Shown: positions 1 through 8,580 of the stretch, piece by piece
Position numbering within the stretch: position 1 is the first letter of the stretch
Layout of the letters: each line of letters begins with the position of its first letter
DNA from: Methylacidiphilales bacterium
Lineage (GTDB): Bacteria; Verrucomicrobiota; Verrucomicrobiia; Methylacidiphilales; UBA1321
Length of the DNA: 64,000 nucleotides
Assembly: GCA_021272315.1 (NCBI GenBank)
Contig: JAJSLI010000020.1
Location: 1-64,000, forward strand
Reading direction: 5' to 3'
The notes under the pieces: generated by a model
Told to the model about the DNA's origin: nothing
Databases searched by the model: none
Seen by the model: only the letters and a program-made list of their open reading frames with translations
Made by a program: the position numbers and the translations under genes

Positions 1-125
1 GTACCGACTACCTCAACGCCGATTTGATATGCGTCCTCGCCATAATCACCCTCTGACCCCCATCCGATGACACTTCATTTTTATGCTCCTACCCCGACCC
101 CCGTCCCCTGTCACTTGGCCAGTAA

Positions 126-141
126 GGTCTGACCCCTTTAC
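126..141 (+). repeat. Left arm of 16-bp inverted repeat
   Basis: GGTCTGACCCCTTTAC is an exact reverse complement of 1347-1362. The two arms bracket the A+T-rich gene at 309-1238, which suggests an inserted cassette. No transposase is encoded between the arms. Confidence 0.75.
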
Positions 142-149
142 TTGCACGA

Positions 150-198
150 TTACCACCTTTTTTCGAGCGCGGCTGATGCGCTGGGAAAAAGGTGGTAA
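150..198. repeat. Long hairpin (13-bp perfect outer stem)
   Basis: TTACCACCTTTTT (150-162) pairs perfectly with AAAAAGGTGGTAA (186-198). An inner 5-bp stem, AGCGC (166-170) with GCGCT (178-182), closes a 7-base loop. It may be a terminator-like or REP-like structure downstream of the 309-1238 gene. No clear U-tract follows on the minus strand. Confidence 0.6.
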
Positions 199-308
199 GG
201 AGTGGCAGTAAGGGCAGGCAACGGAGGTCTGATCGCGCAGTTCTGGCGACCTCTTTGCGTTATTTGGACGCCGGCGCGGCGGCGATCAACGCCTTGACAT
301 CATAATCT

Positions 309-1238
309 CTACTTTTTGGGAAACGGTGGAAGTACAAATGGCGCTGACGTACATTCAAATACTTGGTTTGTGCCAGGTATTTGACCCGCCACAATCGCAA
401 TTAACGTGTCTCCTGGTTTGTAGCCGCATGCCTTCAAATAACTAACAGTTGTGTACGATCGGTCGACCAATTCCACCTCATCGCCGGGATTAAATATTGA
501 TCCCGATTCCTTGATTGTGTCTGATAGGAGTGTATTTTTACGATTATTATCATTAAGACCTACTTTTTCTAGACAAAATATATCAATTCTATTGTTTACT
601 ATATAGGAACTATTCGATATGTTTTTAACATCAACTGGAATACATATACCGCCGCCCATGATGACGTCTGAGAACGTGATTTTTTCAATAACAGGAATCA
701 CAGAAAAAAAAGTCTGATTTCCCAAGTCCACCCACGGCGACTTAGCTAAGTTATCGGGCACAAAAAACGGCTCCGAGTCCGTTTGAAAACGCTCGTTTGT
801 ATCGACAACGTATCCGTTAATTTCGCCAAAAAGTTTCTTTCCCTTGGACTTTAAGAACGAAAACGTTTCTACTGAATAGTTAGTGTCTATTATTTCAGTT
901 TGACCTGGCTTCAAAAGCTGGAAAGCAGGTATCGGTCCCCAGCTTGGTGGCGGCCCTCCTGTGCGAAATTCCTCAATAGGCACATTTCTGGAATTATCTT
1001 CAGTCATCAGTTCTAAATGATGCTTGATCATTACCTCTTTCGCACAAACATTTGTCACCTTAAACGATATTATTCCGTGCATGTTAGTAGGGACATCCTG
1101 TTTCAAGACTGGCGTAAGCGTAATGTATGTTTGCTGACCTAAAGCAAGTGAGTTAGCGGCGAGGAAAAGGTTAAACAGGATTACTGCCACCAATAACTTA
1201 TATGAAACTCCTAATATTGGCTCGTTTTTATTTTTCAT
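309..1238 (-). CDS. Secreted protein with two duplicated domains, unknown function
   Basis: A 309-residue protein that I do not recognise. Residues about 12-35 form a hydrophobic signal peptide or anchor, so the product is probably exported. The rest reads as two related halves of roughly 125 residues. Each half has a V-x-N motif followed by a P-G turn, a stretch like SFLK.KG or SYLKACG, a G-x-(V) strand, TN.xF, and a final PF.(V/L)P. This suggests tandem beta-sandwich (Ig-like) domains. The gene is much richer in A+T than the genes after 1.4 kb, and a 16-bp inverted repeat flanks it, so horizontal acquisition is plausible. The ATG start at 1238 is chosen because the hydrophobic segment follows it directly. 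Confidence 0.65.
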   Translation of the reverse strand: MKNKNEPILGVSYKLLVAVILFNLFLAANSLALGQQTYITLTPVLKQDVPTNMHGIISFKVTNVCAKEVMIKHHLELMTEDNSRNVPIEEFRTGGPPPSWGPIPAFQLLKPGQTEIIDTNYSVETFSFLKSKGKKLFGEINGYVVDTNERFQTDSEPFFVPDNLAKSPWVDLGNQTFFSVIPVIEKITFSDVIMGGGICIPVDVKNISNSSYIVNNRIDIFCLEKVGLNDNNRKNTLLSDTIKESGSIFNPGDEVELVDRSYTTVSYLKACGYKPGDTLIAIVAGQIPGTNQVFECTSAPFVLPPFPKK

Positions 1239-1346
1239 ATAATGTCTTTCTATTGATTACTTAGTACTCATTCAGTACTCGTTCCGTCCCAATTGGGTTC
1301 GATTGTAGGGATCGTTACTGAGGTGGAATTCTTCGTGTGAGGGTAT

Positions 1347-1362
1347 GTAAAGGGGTCAGACC
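1347..1362 (-). repeat. Right arm of 16-bp inverted repeat
   Basis: GTAAAGGGGTCAGACC is the exact reverse complement of 126-141. It lies about 110 bases upstream of the start of the A+T-rich gene at 309-1238. The pair spans 1,237 bases. Confidence 0.75.
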
Positions 1363-1473
1363 GCACTATTGACACCAAGTTGCTGTGAAAACGGGGGCAG
1401 GTATCGTTTTCGTGTCAAAAACCATAGCTGTCCCTGTTCACTCCGGCATCTTATCTTGGTTCCCTTGGGCTTT

Positions 1474-1974
1474 TTAGGGGGCTTGGTCCGCCTCGCGGTT
1501 TCTCCAGTCGGGCAATTCCTCAAATTCAAGCCCGGTCTGGTTGACGGTCGCCTCTTTAATCAGGAACCGGGCATACTTGGGAAGGAGCGTCGGCACCACG
1601 GCCTCAAGATTTTTCCTGAATCTTTCATCGAGAGAGGCGACGACGGCAAGTTCTTCGCGGGATGACTCGATGAACTCAATTTCGTCGAGGCCCCGCTGCA
1701 CGGCGCTGGCGATGGCAAATTTTGCGTGTTGTTCAAGAAACTTCGCGGCGTCCGCGCGCGAGTAGTTTCTGACATCCTTGCCGTTGCTTCTCACGCACCA
1801 GGAGCCTCCCGCCATGATTTCATCGTTGCAGAGGATGCGGAGTTCGAGCAGCCGATAGAGGTTGTCCGGGGCGTTCGATTCTTCGCAGGCCAAAAGAACA
1901 AACGTGATGGGGTAGACTGCCTTGACTCGATAAAGGTGAAACCATTGAGTCTGGTCTGGGGAGACCTGAAGCAT
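1474..1974 (-). CDS. Hypothetical protein, 166 aa
   Basis: I do not recognise this protein. It has no signal peptide or membrane segment and is rich in charged residues, so it is probably cytosolic. The N-terminal half looks like mixed alpha/beta (VKAVYPITFVLLACEES, then a Leu-rich helix). The C-terminal half is largely helical. Codon use resembles the G+C-rich chromosome rather than the A+T-rich neighbour at 309. The start is ATG at 1974 without a strong ribosome-binding site. It lies on the same strand as the TPR gene, 121 bases downstream of it. A high-G+C overlapping frame on the other strand makes this call moderate. Confidence 0.5.
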   Translation of the reverse strand: MLQVSPDQTQWFHLYRVKAVYPITFVLLACEESNAPDNLYRLLELRILCNDEIMAGGSWCVRSNGKDVRNYSRADAAKFLEQHAKFAIASAVQRGLDEIEFIESSREELAVVASLDERFRKNLEAVVPTLLPKYARFLIKEATVNQTGLEFEELPDWRNREADQAP

Positions 1975-2095
1975 GTTTCAGAGGTAGCAGGCGGATGTCG
2001 TCAACGCCAGCATTTTCGATCCACGCTCACCCGTGGTTCTCTTGCGGTTCGCCGGAGCCATCTTTTTTTCCATCGAGCGCGGAAATTTCTGAATC

Positions 2096-3862
2096 TTATT
2101 TGGAACCGGGAAGCTGCCGTGCCGAAGCCTGCGCTTTGGCCAGATTGTTTTGCGCTTCGCTATCGTAGGGGTTTGATCGCAGTGCCTCTTGGAACTGGAC
2201 AATCGCCTCGTTCACTTGTCCCTTTTGGGCAAGTGCGATACCCAGATTGTTGTGGGCTTCGGCAAAATCAGGATCGATCTTCAGGGTTTCCTGGAACTGA
2301 GCCATCGCCTGATCCACCCGCCCCTTTTGCAAGAGAACATTGCCAAGGTTGTAGTGGGCCTCGGCATAGCCGGGTTTTATTTCCAAGGCTTCCTGGTACT
2401 GTGTCATTGCCTCGTTCGCTTGTCCCTTTTTCAAGAGCGCATTACCAAGGTTATTGTGTGCCTCGGCTATGGTAGGATTGATTTCCACGGCCTTTTGGTC
2501 CTGGGCTATCGCCTCGTCCACCCGCCCTTTTTGCAGGAGAACATAGCCCAGAGTGTAGTGGGCGCGCGCATTGCCGGGGTGCAGATCCAGCGCCTGTTGC
2601 CACAGCACGATTTCCGAGTGGTAGTCTCCGTTGCGCTCGAAGGTGAGTATGCCGCACAAAATGGCCAGCGCCGCCGCCGGGACCAGGCTTAAGCGGCCCA
2701 GCCAAGTGTACAAACCGAGCACCATCAGCGCCACCGGCGCCGCCAACGGCAAATAGAGCCGGTGTTCCGCCATGGGCGATAGCGCCACCGGGATGACGCT
2801 CGATGTCGGCGCCAGGATGAGGAAGAACCACGCCCCGGCAAAACCGATCACGGGACGGCGCAGCAAGGCGAGGACCGTGACCGTCAAAAGAATCGCCAGA
2901 ATCAATCCTTGGGGTAGCACCTGCCACGGATCGCCCACCCTATCGAATCCATAATCGATCACCAGCGGATGCGGCCAGAACACGAGTTCCAGGTAATGGA
3001 CGATGACACCGCATTCGGTTAGCGCGTAACTCCACGGCGTCACCCCGTGCCCGAAGCCGACCTCGCGCTTGCCGACATCGAGAAACGCATAAGCCAGCAC
3101 CACCCACGAGGCGGCCAGTGCGAGGTAAAGCCGCCCGCGCTGTCGCCACGCTTCCCGAAAGCTGCCGGCTATGAACGTCCGGTCATAGAGCAGAACCAAC
3201 AGCGGAGCTGTCGCCATCACTTCCTTGGTCGCCATGCCCAAAAAACACGCGCCCACGCAAATGACCGTCCAGCGCCGCCGCTTTTGGGTCGCCCCGGCGG
3301 CCCGGATGAACGCATAGAGGGTCAGCAGATAAAAAAGTCCCATCAACGACTCGGCCCGTTGGGAAATGTAAGTCACCGCCTCGGTCTGGAGCGGGTGGAG
3401 CGTCCAGAGCAGTGCGATGGCCAGCGCCAGCGGCCACGCGTCGGCGCCAAATTTTTCACGCAGGACTGGTTGCAACAGCGTGCGCCGCACCACGCCGACG
3501 AGAGTCAATCCGGCCAAAAGATGAATCGCCAAATTGACCGCGTGATAACCCCAGGCCGTGAATCCCCCGGCGGCATAATTGAGGGCGAAGCTCAGGTTGA
3601 GGATCGGACGGCCGCCGACGGTCAACTCGCCCGGAGGCAGGAACGGCGCCCAGGGAGGCCAGAGATGCCGGATGCTTGGGTTGGCCTGGATGGCGCGGGA
3701 ATCGTCAAAGAAGAATGGGCCTGAAAAGCTGTTGGCATAAGCGCCGAGTAGGGCCAGCACGAGCAGGCCAACCGCCCAAGACGGCGTTTTTGAATCAACC
3801 CCGTCCGGGGAAGGCATTTTTCGCAAGTTTGTCTCGCGCACGGATGCGGTCGATGCTGGCAC
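2096..3862 (-). CDS. Multi-pass membrane protein with C-terminal TPR repeats
   Basis: A 588-residue protein. The first ~400 residues contain many hydrophobic helices and an early FFDD motif of the kind found in membrane glycosyltransferase-like TPR proteins (PMT/TMTC-like architecture). The last ~165 residues are five tetratricopeptide repeats with the usual A.(N/Y)(N/T)LG..L...G...EA...(Q)..L...P pattern, mirrored in the DNA as 102-base tandem units between about 2170 and 2600. A role in envelope glycan or protein glycosylation is possible but inferred from architecture only. The start used is GTG at 3862; an ATG at 3817 would give a protein 15 residues shorter and fits the first membrane helix equally well. 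Confidence 0.75.
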   Translation of the reverse strand: MPASTASVRETNLRKMPSPDGVDSKTPSWAVGLLVLALLGAYANSFSGPFFFDDSRAIQANPSIRHLWPPWAPFLPPGELTVGGRPILNLSFALNYAAGGFTAWGYHAVNLAIHLLAGLTLVGVVRRTLLQPVLREKFGADAWPLALAIALLWTLHPLQTEAVTYISQRAESLMGLFYLLTLYAFIRAAGATQKRRRWTVICVGACFLGMATKEVMATAPLLVLLYDRTFIAGSFREAWRQRGRLYLALAASWVVLAYAFLDVGKREVGFGHGVTPWSYALTECGVIVHYLELVFWPHPLVIDYGFDRVGDPWQVLPQGLILAILLTVTVLALLRRPVIGFAGAWFFLILAPTSSVIPVALSPMAEHRLYLPLAAPVALMVLGLYTWLGRLSLVPAAALAILCGILTFERNGDYHSEIVLWQQALDLHPGNARAHYTLGYVLLQKGRVDEAIAQDQKAVEINPTIAEAHNNLGNALLKKGQANEAMTQYQEALEIKPGYAEAHYNLGNVLLQKGRVDQAMAQFQETLKIDPDFAEAHNNLGIALAQKGQVNEAIVQFQEALRSNPYDSEAQNNLAKAQASARQLPGSK

Positions 3863-3932
3863 AAAACCGGTGCGATGGGATCAAAAATCAACCACTGCGG
3901 TCATTTGCCGGAAGCGCAAGCTTTCGTCCGAT

Positions 3933-4889
3933 TCAGACAAGTTGACAGCAGGTTCCTTTGGATGCGGTGGGCGCCCCTAACCGCCGTCTCAAGCGTTTTA
4001 CCCCCCAGAGCAAAACGAGTCCAAAACCCAGCAGCAGCGGGGCGGGTGGCTCCGGCACGGCGGTTATGTCCGCTTCGATCTGCGGCTCGTAGGTATCCAA
4101 CTGCACAAAACCGGAAAGGTTCTGGGTTTCGTCCTGGTTGTTGGTAAAGGTTCCCTTGACCTCATTGATCCCGGCGAGTTCCCATTGCCCGGTTGCGGCA
4201 TTGTAGATGAAATCGCCGCCGCCCGAGTCACCGCTTACCAACTGGGCGTCGTTCGTGACGCTCTCGTTGCCATAGGTGGTCGTGCCGGTGTACGTGAAAA
4301 AATCGTTTGATACATAGTTGTGGCCGCCGGCGCTGACGGGGGTCGTATAATTGACCAACGTAACGGTATTGAGTCCCCAACTCTTGCTGCCTCCTCCATA
4401 ACCGATCATCACAACCGAACTCCCCGTCGTTCCATAGGCGAAGGCCGTCGGATCGTTTGTGCTGATGGTCAGCGCGGGCAGGTCGAGCGTGGCCCCTGTG
4501 GTCGATGTCGTATCAACCTGAAAAAGGACCAGATCAACCTGATTGCTGGTGGCATAGATATCCTGGGTTGTGTTTGAAAGAACGTCATAGGTTTGGCCGT
4601 CCAGGGTGAGATTTCCCGCGCCGACATGCGCGGCGGTGAGCACCCAGCCGTCACCCAGGTAAGTGCCGCTGAGCCCGTTGACTTGGCCCACGTAATCCCA
4701 CCCCGTGACGTTGGTTCCCTCCGGCTCACCGGCAGGCTGGGCCCAGCCGGTATCCCAATTTGGAACGTTGGTGCCGGTGGGCGCCGTGGTATTATAGGTC
4801 ATGCCCGGTTCTATTTGCACGGCACGACCCGGGTTGGCAAAAGCCATCGCCAGGATAAGAACGAAGCCGATCTCTCGATTTAGCCTCAC
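3933..4889 (-). CDS. Trypsin-like serine protease with PEP-CTERM sorting signal
   Basis: A 318-residue exported protein. A signal peptide covers about residues 1-23. A chymotrypsin-fold catalytic triad is visible: His in LTAAHVG, Asp in NQVDLVLF and Ser in SGDSGGG. Near the C-terminus a VPEP motif, a hydrophobic helix and an Arg-rich cluster (KRLRRRLG) form a PEP-CTERM anchor. That signal is normally cleaved by an exosortase and is linked to exopolysaccharide export. About 14 residues, including CC, follow the Arg cluster, which is longer than usual. The start is GTG at 4889. An ATG two bases upstream is in another frame and meets a stop at once. Confidence 0.85.
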   Translation of the reverse strand: MRLNREIGFVLILAMAFANPGRAVQIEPGMTYNTTAPTGTNVPNWDTGWAQPAGEPEGTNVTGWDYVGQVNGLSGTYLGDGWVLTAAHVGAGNLTLDGQTYDVLSNTTQDIYATSNQVDLVLFQVDTTSTTGATLDLPALTISTNDPTAFAYGTTGSSVVMIGYGGGSKSWGLNTVTLVNYTTPVSAGGHNYVSNDFFTYTGTTTYGNESVTNDAQLVSGDSGGGDFIYNAATGQWELAGINEVKGTFTNNQDETQNLSGFVQLDTYEPQIEADITAVPEPPAPLLLGFGLVLLWGVKRLRRRLGAPTASKGTCCQLV

Positions 4890-5010
4890 ATACAGATACT
4901 ATCGAAAAGCGGGAAAAGGTAAAGACGCGCAGGTATTCAAAGTTCGACTATTTATGAGACAGACTCTTGGCTAATCGGGCGGGAGGTTCTATCGTTGCTC
5001 TTTCACTTCC

Positions 5011-6816
5011 ATGATCCGCCTTGCCGATTACGTCGCCCAAACTCTTGTTCAAAAGGGCTGCAACCAGGCCTTTCTCATCACCGGCGGACTGGCCATGCAC
5101 CTTAACGATGCCTTTGGCCTTTGCCGGGAGATTACCTATACCTGCTGCCATCACGAACAGTCCTGCGCCATGGCCGCCGAGGGTTACGCGCGCATCGCCG
5201 GGAAGCCGGCGGTCGTTCACGTCACCGGCGGCCCCGGAGGCATCAACACGCTCAACGGCGTCTTCGGCGCGCACACCGATTCGATCCCGATGCTTGTCAT
5301 TTCGGGCCAGGCCAAGCGGGAGACTTGTCTTTCCTCTTACGACATCCCCGCCTTGCGTCAGCTTGGTGACCAGGAAGTCGAGATCGTCCCGATGGTCAAG
5401 GGCATCACCAAATACGCCGTCTATGTCCGCGATCCGCAGAGCATCCGCTACCATCTCGAGCGGGCAATCCATCTTGCCACGCACGGACGTCCCGGCCCCT
5501 GCTGGCTCGACATCCCCGTCGATGTCCAGTCGGCCCAGATCGATTCGGAGAAGCTTCGTCCCTACGACCCGGCGGAAGACGCCATCCCCACCGACCGCGC
5601 TGAACTCGCCCGCGTCTGCGCCGATGTCCTCGACCGGATTGAAAAAGCCGCCCGGCCCGTCATCCTCGCCGGCAGCGGCATCCACCTCGCTCACGCGCTT
5701 GATCTCTTCGAGCGGGTTGCCGCGCGGCTCGGCGTCCCCGTGACCGCCGCCTGGACCGCGCCCGACGTCATCCCGACCGATCACCCGCTTTACTGCGGAC
5801 GCCCCGGTACCGTTGGCGACCGCCCGGGCAATTTCACCGTCCAAAACTCCGACCTCGTTCTTGTGCTCGGCTCGCGTCTCAACATCCGTCAGGTCAGCTA
5901 CACTTGGCAGAACTTCGCCCGTGCCGCCTACAAGATCCAAGTCGACATCGACCCCGCCGAACTCGATAAACCCACGGTGAAGCCCGACTTCGGCATCCGG
6001 GCCGATCTGAAGGATTTCCTCGAGGAACTCGAGCGGCAGGCCGTTGCCCGGCAATTCGACGCGACCAAGGCCGCCTCGTGGCTCGCCTGGTGCCGCGAAC
6101 GGGTCTCCCGCTATCCGGCCGTTGTGCCCCGGCAGCGCGAGGGTCCGGCCATCAACCCGTACCACTTCATCGACCAGGTCATCCGCCGCCTTGGCAGCAA
6201 TGACATTGTCGTCTGCGGCGACGCCACCGCCAGCGTCGTTTCTTTCCAGGTCGGTTTCATCAAGCGCGGCATGCGCATGTTCGCCAACTCGGGCAGCGCT
6301 TCGATGGGCTACGATATTCCCGCTTCCATCGGCGCGGCCATCGCGGGCGGGGGACGCCGCGTCGTCTGTTTCGCCGGGGACGGTAGCGCTCATTTTAATA
6401 TTCAGGAGATCGAGACCATCCGGCTCCACCGGCTGCCGATCAAAATTTTTGTCCTCAACAACGACGGCTATCTTTCCATGCGCCTGACCCAGGGCGGGTT
6501 TTTCAAGGGCAACTTCATCGGCGAGGGCCGCCGCAGCGGGGTCTCCTTTCCCGACTACGCGAAGGTCGCCGCCGCCTACGGCCTGCCCGCCATCCGGCTT
6601 GAGGAAGCCGACTTTGGTCCGCGGCTCGACAAGTTCCTCGCGCTGGAGGGACCGGCGTTGTGCGAAGTGGTTCTCGATCCGAAGCAGGAGTTCGAGCCGA
6701 AGCTCACCTCGCGCCGGCTTCCCGACGGGCAGATGGTGACTTCCCCGCTCGAAGACATGGCGCCGTTTCTTTCGCGGGAGGAACTGGCGGAAAACATGCT
6801 GATCCCGCCGCTTTAA
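5011..6816 (+). CDS. Thiamine-diphosphate enzyme, acetolactate synthase-like
   Basis: A 601-residue protein with the three-domain layout of the acetolactate synthase/pyruvate decarboxylase family. The N-terminal PYR domain carries the activating glutamate in HHEQ (E49). The middle domain is Rossmann-like. The C-terminal PP domain carries the ThDP/Mg motif GDGS about residue 456, ending in NND about 30 residues later. No regulatory (IlvN-type) gene lies nearby. Some homologues sit in surface-polysaccharide clusters, so this may be a sugar- or 2-oxoacid-decarboxylating enzyme rather than IlvB. The substrate cannot be decided from the sequence. It is transcribed divergently from the protease gene. 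Confidence 0.8.
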   Translation: MIRLADYVAQTLVQKGCNQAFLITGGLAMHLNDAFGLCREITYTCCHHEQSCAMAAEGYARIAGKPAVVHVTGGPGGINTLNGVFGAHTDSIPMLVISGQAKRETCLSSYDIPALRQLGDQEVEIVPMVKGITKYAVYVRDPQSIRYHLERAIHLATHGRPGPCWLDIPVDVQSAQIDSEKLRPYDPAEDAIPTDRAELARVCADVLDRIEKAARPVILAGSGIHLAHALDLFERVAARLGVPVTAAWTAPDVIPTDHPLYCGRPGTVGDRPGNFTVQNSDLVLVLGSRLNIRQVSYTWQNFARAAYKIQVDIDPAELDKPTVKPDFGIRADLKDFLEELERQAVARQFDATKAASWLAWCRERVSRYPAVVPRQREGPAINPYHFIDQVIRRLGSNDIVVCGDATASVVSFQVGFIKRGMRMFANSGSASMGYDIPASIGAAIAGGGRRVVCFAGDGSAHFNIQEIETIRLHRLPIKIFVLNNDGYLSMRLTQGGFFKGNFIGEGRRSGVSFPDYAKVAAAYGLPAIRLEEADFGPRLDKFLALEGPALCEVVLDPKQEFEPKLTSRRLPDGQMVTSPLEDMAPFLSREELAENMLIPPL

Positions 6817-6865
6817 CTTGTGTTTTTAAATCAGGAAAGATGAAGGAGAGCAGTCTTTTATCATT

Positions 6866-7900
6866 ATGCAGATTAAATCCAAGCCTATGTGTTGGCGTGT
6901 ATCACTAACGGTTATTTTAGCGTGGATTTTGACCCTTCCGTTGTCTTTTGCCAATTTGGAGCTAACTCTCCAGCAGAGGTATCTTGAAATCTTCCTTAAA
7001 CTAAACGACGGAGAGCAGCTTGAAAGGCAACGCGATTACCGCGGCGCTCTGAAGGAGTTTGAGGATTGCTACGCCAAATTAGCAAAGATTTACGAGGAGG
7101 ATCCAGACTGGGAACCGGCGCTAATCTTCAAGCGGATGGACGATTGCAAAAGCAAAATCCTCGAATTGCAATCCATGGCGGCCGCCCAACCACCCGAGGC
7201 ACCGATCCCCGGTGCTTTATCTCCGGCTCAAGCAATGAATTCTACTAATGACTTTGTTTTTACAACTTTCACAAAGAAAGTGCAGGCGAGCTACCCATGG
7301 AGAAAGGATATAGTAACGACGGAGTTTTGGATCGGCGAACCGGGGTCGACAGCTTCCAGCGCTTGGGATAAAGATTGGGTGTCGAGTAACAATGGCGCCG
7401 ATTCGCCGACCGACCGGCTTGGTTACCTTCCCGCCGCCCACGCGCCCACGGTCAATCCGTTCTACGTCGCCCTACCGTTCAACGATCTGGCTTACCCCGA
7501 CAAGGCACGCCGCTGGCTGCCCGAGGGATGGGAGCGCCAGCCCCGGGATGGCAAACAAGTTTCCGTCTGCAAGGATCGCTGGGTTGAGATCAAGAATGAG
7601 AAGGGTAATATTTGCTATGCACAGTGGGAGGATGTCGGTCCCTTGCGTAACGATCATGCGGAATATGTCTTTGGCGATGAACGTCCCGGTCCCGATGCCT
7701 ATGCCGGGCTTAATGTGTCTCCAGCTGTGGCCAAATACCTCCACATTGACCTGGAGGGGAAAAACCAGAAAACCTCGTGGCGTTTTGTGGATGCGGAGGA
7801 TGTGCCGCCCGGTTACTGGCTGAAATATGACGAAGAAGCCGTGATCTTTGCCGCCATGCACCACCCGCACCTGCAAGGGATCAATACCAGTGCCCCATAA
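6866..7900 (+). CDS. Exported protein, helical N-terminus plus conserved C-terminal domain
   Basis: A 344-residue protein with a signal peptide at about residues 1-29. It has a helical, TPR-like N-terminal part (LERQRDYRGALKEFEDCY) and a proline-rich linker near 110. The C-terminal domain contains CYAQWEDVGP, YVFGDERP and GLNVSPAVAKYL. These resemble a conserved secreted domain that may be double-psi beta-barrel/RlpA-like, but I recognise this only from memory of similar proteins. A GAAGGAGAG stretch lies upstream, rather far from the ATG. Its 5' half is A+T-richer than its neighbours. A peptidoglycan- or matrix-related role is a guess. Confidence 0.65.
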   Translation: MQIKSKPMCWRVSLTVILAWILTLPLSFANLELTLQQRYLEIFLKLNDGEQLERQRDYRGALKEFEDCYAKLAKIYEEDPDWEPALIFKRMDDCKSKILELQSMAAAQPPEAPIPGALSPAQAMNSTNDFVFTTFTKKVQASYPWRKDIVTTEFWIGEPGSTASSAWDKDWVSSNNGADSPTDRLGYLPAAHAPTVNPFYVALPFNDLAYPDKARRWLPEGWERQPRDGKQVSVCKDRWVEIKNEKGNICYAQWEDVGPLRNDHAEYVFGDERPGPDAYAGLNVSPAVAKYLHIDLEGKNQKTSWRFVDAEDVPPGYWLKYDEEAVIFAAMHHPHLQGINTSAP

Positions 7901-7910
7901 AACAGTAGAG

Positions 7911-8081
7911 ATGGCTCATCCTATTCTGGCATTTATATCTCAATTCATAAATAAGGTCTGCAAGGGTGAATTGGCCGATGGAGCATTTTTGAAGCGCGAA
8001 AATTCTGATAACGCGAGGGATGATCAACAGGATTTGAACATCGCATGGCTGCAAGGACAGCAAGCAAGATCACATAAGTAG
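7911..8081 (+). CDS. Possible small protein, 56 aa
   Basis: A short open frame beginning with ATG at 7911 lies in the A+T-rich gap between two unknown genes. It starts with a mildly hydrophobic segment (MAHPILAFISQFI) and ends in a charged, Gln-rich tail. There is no convincing ribosome-binding site and no recognisable domain. It is listed only because the gap would otherwise be empty. Confidence 0.2.
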   Translation: MAHPILAFISQFINKVCKGELADGAFLKRENSDNARDDQQDLNIAWLQGQQARSHK

Positions 8082-8118
8082 ATTGCTATTTGCCGGGGAA
8101 ATGCAGTAAATACCTTCG

Positions 8119-8517
8119 ATGAGTAAAACACGAATAATCGAAATCGAAGGCCTGACGCTGGCCATCACGAAACTGAGCGCTGCTGGAAAATCCGCAAAGG
8201 ACATCCATAATTACTTTGAATGTGAACGGTTGCTTGCGGGAGAAACATTCCCGCTCGATAATCCCGTTCTCGCAAAACGTGGCCGCAAGAAAGCGGGAGC
8301 AAAAGCCAGGGGCAAACGAACGGTCAAGGGAGCAATTGGGGAGTTTATCTTGAAATTGCTTTCCAAGAAGGGGGACGATGGAGCCCACGTCAACGAAATC
8401 GCGAAGGCCCTCAAAAGCAAGCCGGCCAATGTCGTGGCGTGGTTCTACGGCACGGGCAAAAAGGTAAAAGGCATCAGGAGAGTTAAGCCGAATACTTTTG
8501 CTTATAAGGGTAAGTAA
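8119..8517 (+). CDS. Small basic protein with winged-helix-like C-terminus
   Basis: A 132-residue, strongly Lys/Arg-rich protein. Residues about 50-70 form a basic hinge (KRGRKKAGAKARGKR). The C-terminal ~65 residues read like a small helix-turn-helix or winged-helix unit: a helix (GEFILKLLSKKG), HVNEIAKALKSKPANVVAWFY, then a wing ending in FAYKG. DNA or RNA binding is likely but inferred. The family is not identified. It lies in the moderately A+T-rich stretch together with the gene at 6866. Confidence 0.55.
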   Translation: MSKTRIIEIEGLTLAITKLSAAGKSAKDIHNYFECERLLAGETFPLDNPVLAKRGRKKAGAKARGKRTVKGAIGEFILKLLSKKGDDGAHVNEIAKALKSKPANVVAWFYGTGKKVKGIRRVKPNTFAYKGK

Positions 8518-8580
8518 CGGGACGAAAAGTCGTTCTGTTGAGATCGTACCCGCGCAACGGATAGATAATATATAGAAGCC

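Larger units (their letters stand above)
1..308. other. Gene-free left edge with repeat remnants
   Basis: No credible coding region is visible. The stretch holds one arm of a 16-bp inverted repeat (126-141), a partial look-alike CTCTGACCCCC around 52-62, and a hairpin at 150-198. It lies downstream of the minus-strand gene ending at 309, so it may also contain that gene's transcription end. The remaining bases look like degenerate, C-rich intergenic sequence. Confidence 0.6.

Noticed and set aside
2170..2600. Regular DNA repeats that could suggest a CRISPR or satellite array
   Set aside because: The 102-base period equals the 34-residue TPR unit and the copies diverge at the DNA level, so these are coding repeats.
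4948..6429. Long minus-strand open frame opposite the ThDP enzyme
   Set aside because: It is an antisense shadow in G+C-rich DNA; the plus-strand frame carries all ThDP motifs.
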